The notes under the pieces: generated by a model
Database searches by the model: none
What the model was told of the DNA's origin: nothing
Seen by the model: the letters and a program-made list of their open reading frames with translations, nothing else
Shown: one piece after another, positions 17,864 through 27,541 of the stretch
Position numbering within the stretch: position 1 is the first letter of the stretch
Layout: the number at the start of each line of letters is the position of its first letter
Position numbers and translations under genes: made by a program
From: Phycisphaerae bacterium
GTDB taxonomy: Bacteria > Planctomycetota > Phycisphaerae > SM23-33
Assembly: GCA_030745875.1 (NCBI GenBank)
Contig: JASLNT010000016.1
Location: forward strand, 62,001 to 126,000
DNA: 64,000 nt
Direction: 5' to 3'

Positions 17864-20746
17864 TTAGACGTTTTCCGGCCAGGCCAGGCGAACTACGCCT
17901 CCCGCCGTTTCGCATTCTACAGGCCATGCGTTGATTTCCGAGCCCCAACCGATGCAGTGGCTGCAGATGTCCAGGTACAGTTTTGTCGGCGTGTCGTCGG
18001 GATGGAGTTGATCGGCTTGTTGGAGTTGTGTGCGGGCCTCGGGGAACTTACGATGGGAGATCATATCCATCGCTTGGGCGAAGTGAGAGACGGCTTTGCT
18101 ATGGGACTCGCCGACCTCTTCCACAGGTCCAATTACCTCCAGTATGTTTAACGAGTCCCTTACGCCCGTGATGAACACGTTTCCGAGCGGTCTAACCAGC
18201 AGGTCGTCGCGGTCGCACAGGTTCCATGTGTGTTCGCTTACGATTATCCTCGTGCCGAAGAACTTGTTTGCCGACTCGAGTCTGGCCGACAAGTTCACGC
18301 AGTCGCCGATGGCGGTGTAGTCCGTTTTTTCGGTCGAACCGCAGTTGCCGAAGATAGCCCCTCCCCCGTGCAGTCCGATGCGAACTTTCAGTTTGACCTC
18401 GCCGCCGAGTTCTTCGGCGAGTGCTTCGTTGAGTCGGGCGACTTCCGCTTGACACAGCAGGGCGGCGTCGATTGCTCTTGACGGATGGTCGTCCATTTTG
18501 ATAGGGACCCCGAACAGCACAAACACGCCGTCCCCAAGGAACTTGTTCAGGTATCCTTCGCAGCGAGTCTGAACGATATCGGTCACGCCGTCAAAGTACC
18601 GATTCAGCAGAGCGACCGTTTTCTGCGGTCCCAGTGATTCCGACAGAGGCGTGAAGCCCGCCAGGTCCGAGAACATGCATGTAAGTTCGGTATTCTGCCC
18701 GCCAAGGTTGACCATCTCCGGGTTCTTCAGTATTTGTTCGACTAACGCAGGCGAAAGGGACTGCGCCCACATGCCGCGTATGTGTCGCTTCGCCCGCTCC
18801 TCGGTCAACTGCCGGAAAGCGGTGACAAAGAGGAACGTAAGCAGCATCGCCCCCAGCGGTGCGACAAACGCTAACCAGATTCCCCACCAAGCAAAGACCA
18901 CAAACGTGTTGAACACCGCATAACCAATCGCCGCCAGCAGCGACAGCGGGGCGGCCTGCAGGATCGGGCGGGTCGCGGCCAGGAAGGACACCAGGATTCC
19001 CGCGAGAAGTATGGTTAGCGTGTTGGCCAGCATACCCGCGGGGTACACGAAGGCGCCCGAAAGGATCGTATTGATGATGTTGCTGTGTACGAATACGCCC
19101 GGGGTTTTGGGTCCCAGCGGAGTGGGTACGAAGTCCGGCACGCCGGTTCCTGTGGCGCCCAACAGGCAAATTCTGTTTGCGATCTGCGGCCTGAGTCTGT
19201 CCATTAGAATCCGGATTTCTTTTTCGCTCTCCAGGTTCGCTCGGTGCAGTTCGGTCTCCATCGCGTGTAGTTCTTTAGCTTTTGTCATCGCTTTGACAAA
19301 CGCCTGTTGTTCCGGTGAATTATCCGCCGGCTGGGTTGTGCTTGATGACTGAGGCTTACCGAGGAATATCTCCAGATTGCCTGGTTTTCGCAACTTCTCC
19401 ACAAGAGCCCCCAGGTTGCTCTCAAGGCGTTGCTGTATGTTCTTTTCTTTGAGCCGGAGTTTCTCCAGAAGCGTCGTGTCCGGTATTCTTGACGGGGCGT
19501 ACAGGCTGGTCATACGCAGTTTCTGCTCAGCGGCCAGACGTTCGGTGTACGCGAAATCGAAGAGTTTGCTGTCCTCGACGTAACCATCGTGGTAGAGGCT
19601 CTTTATTTCCTCGTCATCGGGCAGTTGCTTACCCATGTGGATAAAACGAACTCGGAGCCCCTGGATACGGTTTGCATTGATCCGACGGCTGTTTTTTATA
19701 CGCCATATTCCCACCGTTTCAGCCGCGGAGATATTGTCTACGCCGTATGTGGGGCTGTTAATCGCCTGTCGAGGCCAGCGAATTACCATGAACCCATCGC
19801 GGTCCAGGGGAATCATCCGCTCTGTTCCATCTTTGCATTTGATAGTGAAGCTTGATTCATCGCCCCTCATGGAAACAATACCGCCGTGTCTGGACGCAAG
19901 TTCGTTCATCACCAATGAGAAAGCAAACTGAGGATATATGCCTCCGCGGCCTCGAAAGAAAAGCGGACTTCGCCGTACGAGCTTGTCCGGATCGCGAACG
20001 CTGTTCACGCACCCAATCCCGGCGGCCTGCTGTGCGAATGAAACAAGAGGAGGAGTTACCCGTCCCGATGGGACATTCATGACTCCTATGGAATCGGCGG
20101 GAATGGAAAATCGTTCTGTCGCCACGAGCGAGCGGTGGTGCAAGTAAGATTTTATTGCTGACTTCCGAGACCCCGAAACGCCTTTGAGGACTGTTTGCAG
20201 ATCAGCGTGAGGATTGTCGGACATCAACTGCGACATCGCGTCATAGGCTTCTGTAGTAGCCGATTCTCCCGCCTCTGTGTCCACGTGCATCGTTAGAAAC
20301 ACGTTTCCTGCTTCGGCCAGCGAAGTAGCGAGGATTGTGTCGTCGAAGATAGGCTGGGCCAGATTTTGGGAGAGAATTTCCTGATCACCGCCGGCGTATA
20401 CTTCGTATGCAGGTGCTTCAAAGCGGAGTTCCTGCGGGTCACTGAAAATCAAGTCGACCATAACCGCCTTGGCGCCGCACTCTTTCAGGACATCGATGAT
20501 TGCGGCGAGTTTCTGGCGGTGCCACGGCCAGCGACCTATATCCTCAAGGCTTCCATCATCTATATTGACATGGAGGATATCGTTGGGCAACGGGGCGTCG
20601 GTCAGACCGAAACGCATGTCAAGTGCGATAAGCTCGGTGCGGGGGTCCAGACCGGTCCAGAAGGCGATCAGGATAAGTAACGTTCCGGCAAGCCCCAGCA
20701 GAAAAGCCGCCAGCGGGCGAGATGTTCTCAGAGCCCGGTAAATCAT
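17864..20746 (-). CDS. CHASE2-domain adenylate cyclase
   Basis: The protein has 960 aa. A first membrane helix (about 12-32) is followed by an extracytoplasmic CHASE2 domain (DMRFGLTDAP, then HVNIDDGSLEDIGRWPW; about 40-570), three closely spaced TM helices (about 585-675) and a class III cyclase domain (687-880). Metal-binding Asp residues are in FSDLAGF (D694) and FLGDGVF (D739). Lys735 and the TDYTAIGD segment (D809) are the adenine-selecting type, and NLSARLES supplies the transition-state Asn/Arg. So it should make cAMP. A C-terminal helical tail may be TPR-like. It is the last gene of the operon beginning at 23782, 53 bp after the FecR gene, suggesting that the periplasmic partners feed its CHASE2 sensor. 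Confidence 0.92.
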   Translation of the reverse strand: MIYRALRTSRPLAAFLLGLAGTLLILIAFWTGLDPRTELIALDMRFGLTDAPLPNDILHVNIDDGSLEDIGRWPWHRQKLAAIIDVLKECGAKAVMVDLIFSDPQELRFEAPAYEVYAGGDQEILSQNLAQPIFDDTILATSLAEAGNVFLTMHVDTEAGESATTEAYDAMSQLMSDNPHADLQTVLKGVSGSRKSAIKSYLHHRSLVATERFSIPADSIGVMNVPSGRVTPPLVSFAQQAAGIGCVNSVRDPDKLVRRSPLFFRGRGGIYPQFAFSLVMNELASRHGGIVSMRGDESSFTIKCKDGTERMIPLDRDGFMVIRWPRQAINSPTYGVDNISAAETVGIWRIKNSRRINANRIQGLRVRFIHMGKQLPDDEEIKSLYHDGYVEDSKLFDFAYTERLAAEQKLRMTSLYAPSRIPDTTLLEKLRLKEKNIQQRLESNLGALVEKLRKPGNLEIFLGKPQSSSTTQPADNSPEQQAFVKAMTKAKELHAMETELHRANLESEKEIRILMDRLRPQIANRICLLGATGTGVPDFVPTPLGPKTPGVFVHSNIINTILSGAFVYPAGMLANTLTILLAGILVSFLAATRPILQAAPLSLLAAIGYAVFNTFVVFAWWGIWLAFVAPLGAMLLTFLFVTAFRQLTEERAKRHIRGMWAQSLSPALVEQILKNPEMVNLGGQNTELTCMFSDLAGFTPLSESLGPQKTVALLNRYFDGVTDIVQTRCEGYLNKFLGDGVFVLFGVPIKMDDHPSRAIDAALLCQAEVARLNEALAEELGGEVKLKVRIGLHGGGAIFGNCGSTEKTDYTAIGDCVNLSARLESANKFFGTRIIVSEHTWNLCDRDDLLVRPLGNVFITGVRDSLNILEVIGPVEEVGESHSKAVSHFAQAMDMISHRKFPEARTQLQQADQLHPDDTPTKLYLDICSHCIGWGSEINAWPVECETAGGVVRLAWPENV

Positions 20747-20799
20747 TCCAAGAGCCTAATCTCACCGCTTCATTGAGGCAAGTGCAATACTGATGCGCC

Positions 20800-21717
20800 T
20801 TAACGCCCGCGCCCGCGTTCGGGATCGTCGGCGTACTTGTCGGGGTCGTCCGAACCGCCTACAGGCCCGCCTGACACGTTATTGTTCTGCTGCATGATCC
20901 GGCGCCTGATCAGCCTCGGAGCGCCATGGCCTTTGGCGTTTCCGATGAAGCCTACGATTCCTCTGCCACCACCGTTGATCAGCAGATTCTTGAGTTCACC
21001 CAGTGTCAGCCCACCGAATCGATCGCCAACTTTGACTCCATGCTTGGCAAGCATTGCAGCCAGCGGTTGCCCCAGTTGTTTGTCAGTCCATTCGCCCTGA
21101 AGAAGGGAAATCACTCTGTTGGATATCTGTGTCTGCCACGCTCCGTCCGTTCCTTTGGCCTGGAAGGAGAAATCACCCCACTGGGCCATATCGCCTCCGG
21201 TTCCCCGTGCTGCAAGCGTTCCCACAGCCGTTCGGACGCGAAAATCATTGGCGCCCTTTGTGGAGTCTACTTTTGCACGGATCGCTCCGTACTTCAGACC
21301 GAGTCTGGTCTTGACCAGTTTGCCCTGTTTGCGGAAGGACGCAATGCCGATTTTTGTACCGCTCTTTACAGTGACATTCCCTCTGTTCGAAAACTTCAGC
21401 ACCACCTTGCCGCCGAGCCCCGTGCGAATGAGCGTCATTTCGTCCAGGACGTCTCCGGCCTTCATAGGCGCCCATTTGGCCTTTTCTTCTGCGGCGGATC
21501 GCTGTTCGGCGATTCCGGATACTGAGACCACGGTGACCTGAAGCTTGTCTGCTGTATTCTTCGCCGGAGCCTTGGCGGCGGGCTTGACGGGTGGTTTGGC
21601 GGCTTTATCGGTTTTGGAGGCCGCTGGCTTATCGGCGGCGGGAGCCTTGGCTTGAGCCAGGATTGAGCCTGTCGACAAGGCAACCACAACCCCTATAATA
21701 ATCGTATATCGCAGCAT
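20800..21717 (-). CDS. Exported FecR-domain protein
   Basis: This 305-aa protein starts behind AGGAGA. It has a cleavable signal (hydrophobic core ending STGSILAQA), then a Lys/Ala/Pro-rich linker (about 25-55) as in cell-wall or periplasm-spanning tethers. Residues about 58-170 fit a FecR fold: LQVTVVSVSG, WAPMKAGDVLDEMTLIRTG, NVTVKSGTKIGI, and a TLAARGTGGDM segment in the position of the family TPTAVAGVRGT motif. The C-terminus is Gly/Asn/Asp-rich. Such stand-alone FecR proteins are thought to be periplasmic sensors or scaffolds. It lies 12 bp after the lipoprotein gene and 53 bp before the CHASE2 cyclase gene. Confidence 0.82.
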   Translation of the reverse strand: MLRYTIIIGVVVALSTGSILAQAKAPAADKPAASKTDKAAKPPVKPAAKAPAKNTADKLQVTVVSVSGIAEQRSAAEEKAKWAPMKAGDVLDEMTLIRTGLGGKVVLKFSNRGNVTVKSGTKIGIASFRKQGKLVKTRLGLKYGAIRAKVDSTKGANDFRVRTAVGTLAARGTGGDMAQWGDFSFQAKGTDGAWQTQISNRVISLLQGEWTDKQLGQPLAAMLAKHGVKVGDRFGGLTLGELKNLLINGGGRGIVGFIGNAKGHGAPRLIRRRIMQQNNNVSGGPVGGSDDPDKYADDPERGRGR

Positions 21718-21729
21718 GATCTTCTCCTG

Positions 21730-22278
21730 CTAGTCGGTATCACCTACCATGTCAGGGAACCTCCGTGTTCGTTTGTATATCTCGGCTCTGGTCAGCACTG
21801 AGGCGAATTCCATTCCGCTGACCTTTGCAGAAACCGAGCCGTCTATCATCATTTTTCTGTACTGAAGTTCTCGCAGGCAGTATCGCTCGCTTGGACCGGT
21901 GAGTCTCAGGACGAGTCCGCCCGACAATTTACACGCGCAACAGATCATGCGCGCCAGTTGTCCTCTGGACAGTTCGTGCGAAGCGTTGTAGGAGCCTGTG
22001 GGGGAGATTATCTTCTTGTCGATCAGAAGATCGACTTTCTGCTTGAATGTATCGGTCTTGTCTCCGCCTTCGAGCATGAGAAGACCTCGCATGGCGTCGT
22101 TCTGGGTGACAGTATCCAGAGAAGACATCCTGTCGAGGAACGCCGCGGAATTCTCGCCTTTAGGCAGAGTTGCGTTTTCGTCGGCTACCGTTAGTTGCGA
22201 AGGGGCGCAACCGCCCAAAGCCGCGACCGCAGTCAATCCTGCTATCAGAAAATAGTAGCGCCGTGATGTCACATGCAT
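21730..22278 (-). CDS. Small predicted lipoprotein of unknown function
   Basis: The protein has 182 aa. A signal of hydrophobic residues ends in a lipobox-like AALGGC (Cys about 24), so it is probably lipid-anchored. I recognise no domain in the rest: it is helical and charged, with ELSRGQLARMICC in the middle and a Cys-rich stretch (MICCACKLSG) followed by a further Cys (SERYCLREL). The conserved position between the outer-membrane barrel gene (67 bp upstream) and the FecR gene (12 bp downstream) suggests a part of the same envelope complex. The cysteines could form disulfides outside the cytoplasm. Confidence 0.75.
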   Translation of the reverse strand: MHVTSRRYYFLIAGLTAVAALGGCAPSQLTVADENATLPKGENSAAFLDRMSSLDTVTQNDAMRGLLMLEGGDKTDTFKQKVDLLIDKKIISPTGSYNASHELSRGQLARMICCACKLSGGLVLRLTGPSERYCLRELQYRKMMIDGSVSAKVSGMEFASVLTRAEIYKRTRRFPDMVGDTD

Positions 22279-22345
22279 CGCATTTTTTCCTATTCTACAG
22301 GCCTGTCAGGCCGCCCGCGCGGTCCGGTCGGGCCATCGCAATCTT

Positions 22346-23782
22346 CTAGAAGCTGAAAACCAGTCCGCCATACAGGAACTGCCTGGCCGACTTGTCTCCG
22401 CCGTCATAGGCGTTTCCCGGGAAGAACGAACCGTACCGCACCGTCAACGCCACATCGCTGGTCATTCGCCAGTTGCAGAAGAAGTCCATTTCAAATCCTG
22501 TCGATTGGGCTTCACTGGTGGTCGTCGGGTCGCTGATCGGAGCCGATCCGTGAGCCCGGCTGTAGAAGAACAGTTTGGTTCCAAGTTCCATCGCTTCGAA
22601 CATCTCGATGTGTTCCAGCGGGAAGAAACTAGCATTTATCGCGTACACGTGGATGTTGGAGATTTCCGGGGAGAAGGCTATGCCCAGATCGCGAAAACCA
22701 AATCCTCCGAATCCACGGTCCAGAGTTCCCGCTCGATTGCCGCCATCCGTTCCGATGGGGGCTGTGGAGCGATCGCTGTCGCCTGTGGCGAAGAGATATT
22801 CAAATCCGACTCTGGGCTTGGTGGGGCAGTCTACGAAGAGATACTCGAGCACCGCGTTGACAGCCCATGCCTGGATGCGATCGCTCTGCCCGGGCTCAAA
22901 GCCGTCGGGGAAGCTCCCTGACGAGTAGGTCCTACCCAGTTCAGCGACACCTTCAACGCTGTATCGCAGGTTCGGCAGGCAGAGGGTTCCCGTGCTGCCC
23001 ATGCCGATGTAGTCCGAGTTGTACTCGTATTTCTGCCCGGGTCCGGCTATCGAACCGGAGGGGTCGGTATTGTCGTCGTTGTGCATGAAATACACGAACG
23101 GGCGGTGTCGGTTGAAGCCCAGATACGTCGCTTGGAAGCCTGATATCCACCGTTGCTGGCGATTGGCCACCGCGGGGGAGTTATCGATGTTCCACGAATC
23201 TCTGAGTGTGTGGCCGATGAATCCCATCAACTCCCAGTCGCCGATGGTGACTTCAGCCCTGGCCATATCCAGAGTAGTCGAGAGCACCAGGGCGGTTCCT
23301 ATACTCATGAAATCCCGCCCCAGCTTTATACGCACGCCTATCGGCGGACGTCTTCCTGAGTGGTTTTCAAGGAGCTTGCCAAGGTCGACCTCATACCAGG
23401 CCCGCTCGATTTCAGTACCCCACTCGTCGCTCCTGTTGCCCGACCAGTCGTCCAGGCTAGCCAATCCGCGAACGTAGAACTTGTGGACGCCCCGGAGGTT
23501 CATACTCGCCCAGGCTCTGAGTTCGTATTGGCGCATCTGACGCTCAGTACGGGCTGTGGCGTCGTCATAGTCGAAGAACGCGATGTTAAGCCATCCGCCT
23601 ACGTCGACCTTGTCCTCGCGAGTCTCGGGATCGAGATTGTCGAGTTTGACGCGAAGTTGCTCGTCGTAAATGCGTGAGGCCGCCGGTTGGGCCGCAGCCT
23701 GAGCAACGCATATCGCCACAAGCACACTGGCAAGCAAACCTCGCCACGCTATCCGATGTGTATTACCGCTCAATCCTTTCAT
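22346..23782 (-). CDS. Predicted outer-membrane beta-barrel, alginate-export (AlgE)-like
   Basis: The protein has 478 aa with a signal peptide (LLASVLVAICVAQAAAQ). The mature part alternates short amphipathic strands with Gly/Asp/Asn-rich turns and ends in YGGLVFSF, a terminal-Phe strand typical of Bam-assembled barrels. Segments such as RAWASMNLRG, KFYVRGLASLDDW and RIKLGRDFMSIGT fit the alginate-export porin family, whose members form 18-strand anion-selective barrels. The substrate is not determinable here, and alginate is not implied. It is the first gene after the promoter at 23904, leading a four-gene operon with the lipoprotein, FecR protein and cyclase. Confidence 0.78.
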   Translation of the reverse strand: MKGLSGNTHRIAWRGLLASVLVAICVAQAAAQPAASRIYDEQLRVKLDNLDPETREDKVDVGGWLNIAFFDYDDATARTERQMRQYELRAWASMNLRGVHKFYVRGLASLDDWSGNRSDEWGTEIERAWYEVDLGKLLENHSGRRPPIGVRIKLGRDFMSIGTALVLSTTLDMARAEVTIGDWELMGFIGHTLRDSWNIDNSPAVANRQQRWISGFQATYLGFNRHRPFVYFMHNDDNTDPSGSIAGPGQKYEYNSDYIGMGSTGTLCLPNLRYSVEGVAELGRTYSSGSFPDGFEPGQSDRIQAWAVNAVLEYLFVDCPTKPRVGFEYLFATGDSDRSTAPIGTDGGNRAGTLDRGFGGFGFRDLGIAFSPEISNIHVYAINASFFPLEHIEMFEAMELGTKLFFYSRAHGSAPISDPTTTSEAQSTGFEMDFFCNWRMTSDVALTVRYGSFFPGNAYDGGDKSARQFLYGGLVFSF

Positions 23783-23903
23783 CTGTTCGCATATCCCTTA
23801 TGCTAAGTTACTAAGGATCACCAAGACCTACGAAGCGGTCGATCCCATGAGCGAACAATGGCGGGCGCCGACATGACTGCCGCCCGACCCGTATCAATTA
23901 AAT

Positions 23904-23932
23904 AGAATACACTACCCAATGCTATCTGTCAA
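23904..23932 (-). promoter_or_regulatory. Near-consensus sigma-70 promoter of the barrel/lipoprotein/FecR/cyclase operon
   Basis: On the minus strand a perfect TTGACA (23927-23932) is followed after exactly 17 bp by TATTCT (23904-23909). The expected start near 23897 gives a leader of about 115 nt to ATG 23782. This is the best promoter match in the window. Confidence 0.65.
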
Positions 23933-24063
23933 CAGCGTTGCAGTGAATAAATCCATAGCCCAACCCCGGACTTTCTCCACCGATCATCGCGCCAACCAGC
24001 GGCGCCCGCCGCCACGACGCTTCACCAGATAACCCAAGTCAGTGAAAGAGCTAACGATACTCC

Positions 24064-27000
24064 CTATTGGTCCGCCGCAGCCTGGTCGGATTTCTTCAGT
24101 CGCTTCTCGGCTTTGTGGTAGACGTAGGACGCGGCCACCATCAGCAGACCCATTACGAAAAACGAGATGATTCGATAGATCTGTCTGACATTGGCCATAT
24201 CCACCAGAAGCAGCTTCACCGCCGTAAATCCATATAGCGTAAGGGCCGCCAGTCGCAGAGGCATAACACGCCGCCAGAAGCCTATCGACAGCATTGCCGA
24301 TGCGTACAGCCCCCAGACAACGGTAACCGACATCTGGGCCGTCCATGCGGCTTGGCGGGGATCGGTGATGTTGCGATATAACCATCCGACCGGTTCGGTA
24401 GTCAACAGCGCCAGAAGCGACACCGTAAACCAGACGTATAGCGGTACAATCGCCTCGCTGGGCTTCGTAGACATTTGACGATCGGTGCGCATCACCATCG
24501 CCCACGCCAGCATAATCAGAAGAGTGATCATGGCGCCGACGAAACGCGGATTAAGGAACATTATCGTATAGCCTTGCGTGTGAAGTAAATACGCCTGGAG
24601 CGTGCACATCCAGGCAATCGCCAGAGGCGCCAGTCCGGCTGAATACGCCTCGATTACGCGCCTGACCTTTCCGACCAGCAGGTAAACCGCTGCGCCCGCT
24701 GACAGCAGCATCGACGAAGCCCACCATGCCGTATACTGCTGATCAATCCCCCATTGCGGCGCCATCCGCCATACCCATGGAATAACTTCAGCGCAGACCA
24801 GGGCGAGAGTTGCGTAACTGCTCAGGATGCAGGAACCTGTCTTTGGCTGCGACTCGGACCAACTGAAGCTGTGTATCCACATCACCACGCAAACGAATGC
24901 AGCCGCACCGAATCGCGGGTTAACAAAGAGCGTCTGGGGCAAACCCGCATGGGCGACGAATGCGTACCCGATCAATACCGCCGCTCCGCCCAGGGGCAAC
25001 AGCCCTGTGGCCTGGAGCGGACGGGCCATCGACTTGCATCTCGAGCCTGCAAGAAACGCCAACGTTCCCACGCCCCAAAGCGCGGCGATTGCACAGTCAT
25101 GCAGATATTGCAGGTAAGGCCCGGCGATATCCAGGGTCTGGAACCAGCGATCCAGTTCCATGCTGAACAGCAGCAGAGTCACCAGTCCTGCGCCTATTGC
25201 GAATGTGGTTTTCGTCTGCAGGTTTTTCCACGTGAGGGTGTAAGCCCACATCACCCCGCATGCCAACAGCGATGCGCCAAACAGCGGATTGATCGCGAGC
25301 ATATGTGCTCGGCCTCGATCGATGGTGAAAGTCCATCCGATCAGAAGCAGTGCTCCGGCCAGCGGCCAGAGCCCGGTGATGCGAAGCGCCCGGGACATCC
25401 GGCTTTTCATTCCAACAAGAAACGCCGCCGCCCCCAGCGACCACAGTACGGCTAGCGACGAATAGCTGAGATATCGCCGGTAAGCGAAGGATAAGCCTTC
25501 TTTCGCTCGGAACCACTGATCCATTTCAAAGCTGACCAGCAGCAACGCCAGCAAACTGGCGCCAATCGTGCAAATTATCTGAATCTGCTTGTCTTCAGGC
25601 TCGGCTTTGCGGCGGTATCCCTGGTGTACGACAGCAATCATAGCGCTTGCTGCAGGGGCGCACATCATCGTCCAGAAGTTCTTGTTGGCGAAGGGCGTTG
25701 TCTGGGCGTCCGTCCAGATCGCAACTGGATAATGAACACAGACGATTCGCCCGACGCCCAACAGCAGAGTGATGAAACCGCCGATACGGACAGGGCGGTA
25801 ATCGAACAGGAATCCCAGATACGCCAGCACAACCGCCTCAGCCAACCAGGCCAGAGTTATTCCATTCAGGGCGAAACGCAACGGGGCGAACAGCGTGAGG
25901 AACATCATCGACAAAGAGATGAATCCGAACATTGCCTTAGCGTCGTCGCATCGCAGCTTTGCGAGCGCTCCAAGCGTCAGGTAAGCGCCCGACATAACCA
26001 TCGCCGCCCACGCAAGATCGCCCGGGCGGTCAGCGAGTATCTGGTATGCGAAAGCGAATCCGTACGTCGCGTTCACCAGCGACATGAGCAGACGTTCGAT
26101 GGTAAGGTGTGTCTTGTGCCTGAGGTGGTGCGCGACCGGTACGATCGCAAAGACCGCCCAGAATGCGCCCAACCACGCCAGGGGGGGACCGATCGGAGCT
26201 CCGACTCCGAATTTGTGAAACCATCCCCAGAACATAGCGAGCGTGCCCACAAACGCGAGAATGTCCAACGCTCGCCATTTCTTGTAGAACGCTACTCCCA
26301 GAACTCCCAGGTCCAACAGCAGAATATACGAGAACAGTACGTCCCGTGCGTCGGCTCCGGTTGAGACCAGGCGCGGTGTGAGCATGCCCCCGAGCACGGC
26401 TAGGAATGATATCGAGATCGCGTCATGGCGAATCGCCAACGCCATCGCGACTATAGTAACTACGCACATCAGAGAGAACGTGAGGGACTGGCTTGCGATT
26501 ACGGGTGCTTCGAAGACATTAGGCGAGTAAGCGGCAAAAAGAGCGGCGTACAGGACCATTACGCCTCCGCCGATTAGTCCCCGTCCCAGCGGGCGCATTT
26601 CCTGATGCAGGAAATACTCGCCCAACACCAGCAGAACCACTCCGACGATAACCGACAGCAGCACGCGCACGCCCGGTCCGATCCAACCGACAGAGAACGC
26701 GTGTTCCAGGAAGAATGCGGCGCTGAGGAACAGAATGACAACGCCCGCCCAGGTCAACCATCGCTTACCGGCGGCGGATTCGAGATTGGCCCAGTCAGTT
26801 TGATGCTCAGCCGGTTTGGTTGTGGTTTGCGATGCTGCGGGCGTTGCGGTGAGTTTTACCGGTGTGGGCGGTGGGATCGGCGGGGGTTTGGGTTGGGTTT
26901 CCGGCGGTTCGACAACCGGTTCGATTACCTCCACCTCGTTGTGAGAGATAACAGTCTCAGGAAGTCGCTCAGGCCGGGGCGGTTCGACCGCCGGACCGAG

Positions 27001-27264
27001 AGACTGTGCTGCTTGTGCGGGGCGGTCGGCGGGGAGTTCCGGCGGGGGCTTGCTCTCGTCCGGAGGTGCGAAGTTTTTCTCCAGCAGCGATATCTTCCGG
27101 GCTAGTGTCGCTACTTTGGATGTAAGGTCCGCGATTATGTCTCGATACGATTTGACAGAGTGACTGAGACTGTTGGCTCGTCCCATCGCCGCGAACGCTG
27201 TAATTGCTCCGACCAGAAAGAAGACGAAGAGCAACACCAGTAGAGTGATGATGCTTTCTATCAC
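24064..27264 (-). CDS. Giant polytopic membrane protein, DUF2339 family
   Basis: The protein has 1066 aa from GTG 27264, which has GGGAG seven bases upstream; the frame is open further but that extension has no support. It opens with one TM helix and a coiled-coil (DLTSKVATLARKISLLEKNF), then a Pro-rich spacer of about 100 residues, then WLTWAGVVILFLSAAFFLEHAF, the typical start of DUF2339. The remaining 850 residues are an almost unbroken series of over twenty hydrophobic helices, with a repeated ALWGVGTLAFLAGSR-like unit. The function of the family is unknown. It forms its own transcription unit behind a good promoter, upstream of the promoter region of the barrel operon on the same strand. 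Confidence 0.85.
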   Translation of the reverse strand: MIESIITLLVLLFVFFLVGAITAFAAMGRANSLSHSVKSYRDIIADLTSKVATLARKISLLEKNFAPPDESKPPPELPADRPAQAAQSLGPAVEPPRPERLPETVISHNEVEVIEPVVEPPETQPKPPPIPPPTPVKLTATPAASQTTTKPAEHQTDWANLESAAGKRWLTWAGVVILFLSAAFFLEHAFSVGWIGPGVRVLLSVIVGVVLLVLGEYFLHQEMRPLGRGLIGGGVMVLYAALFAAYSPNVFEAPVIASQSLTFSLMCVVTIVAMALAIRHDAISISFLAVLGGMLTPRLVSTGADARDVLFSYILLLDLGVLGVAFYKKWRALDILAFVGTLAMFWGWFHKFGVGAPIGPPLAWLGAFWAVFAIVPVAHHLRHKTHLTIERLLMSLVNATYGFAFAYQILADRPGDLAWAAMVMSGAYLTLGALAKLRCDDAKAMFGFISLSMMFLTLFAPLRFALNGITLAWLAEAVVLAYLGFLFDYRPVRIGGFITLLLGVGRIVCVHYPVAIWTDAQTTPFANKNFWTMMCAPAASAMIAVVHQGYRRKAEPEDKQIQIICTIGASLLALLLVSFEMDQWFRAKEGLSFAYRRYLSYSSLAVLWSLGAAAFLVGMKSRMSRALRITGLWPLAGALLLIGWTFTIDRGRAHMLAINPLFGASLLACGVMWAYTLTWKNLQTKTTFAIGAGLVTLLLFSMELDRWFQTLDIAGPYLQYLHDCAIAALWGVGTLAFLAGSRCKSMARPLQATGLLPLGGAAVLIGYAFVAHAGLPQTLFVNPRFGAAAFVCVVMWIHSFSWSESQPKTGSCILSSYATLALVCAEVIPWVWRMAPQWGIDQQYTAWWASSMLLSAGAAVYLLVGKVRRVIEAYSAGLAPLAIAWMCTLQAYLLHTQGYTIMFLNPRFVGAMITLLIMLAWAMVMRTDRQMSTKPSEAIVPLYVWFTVSLLALLTTEPVGWLYRNITDPRQAAWTAQMSVTVVWGLYASAMLSIGFWRRVMPLRLAALTLYGFTAVKLLLVDMANVRQIYRIISFFVMGLLMVAASYVYHKAEKRLKKSDQAAADQ

Positions 27265-27361
27265 AGAGACTCTCCCTGGAGCTGTCCGCAACCAGGCAAT
27301 TCGCCGCGGACCGCCGCCCGTAAATCCACTTGTCCCCAAAACTCACGGATCACACTGAATA

Positions 27362-27390
27362 ATAATATGCCCGGTGTGGCGATCGGGCAA
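27362..27390 (-). promoter_or_regulatory. Predicted sigma-70-type promoter of the DUF2339 gene
   Basis: On the minus strand TTGCCC (27385-27390), a 17-bp spacer and TATTAT (27362-27367). The predicted start is about 90 nt before GTG 27264. Confidence 0.55.
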
Positions 27391-27541
27391 GGTCTAAAAT
27401 TAGATCGTTTCGGGAAATACTACGAGTGACGATCGTTGGAAGTCTGTTGCAAGGCGGACCTGCGGACGGTTAACATGTTAGAGAGTATCCAATGAGTGAA
27501 TACTCGTCTAAGCAAAGCAAACTATATTAGGAGACGGATAG

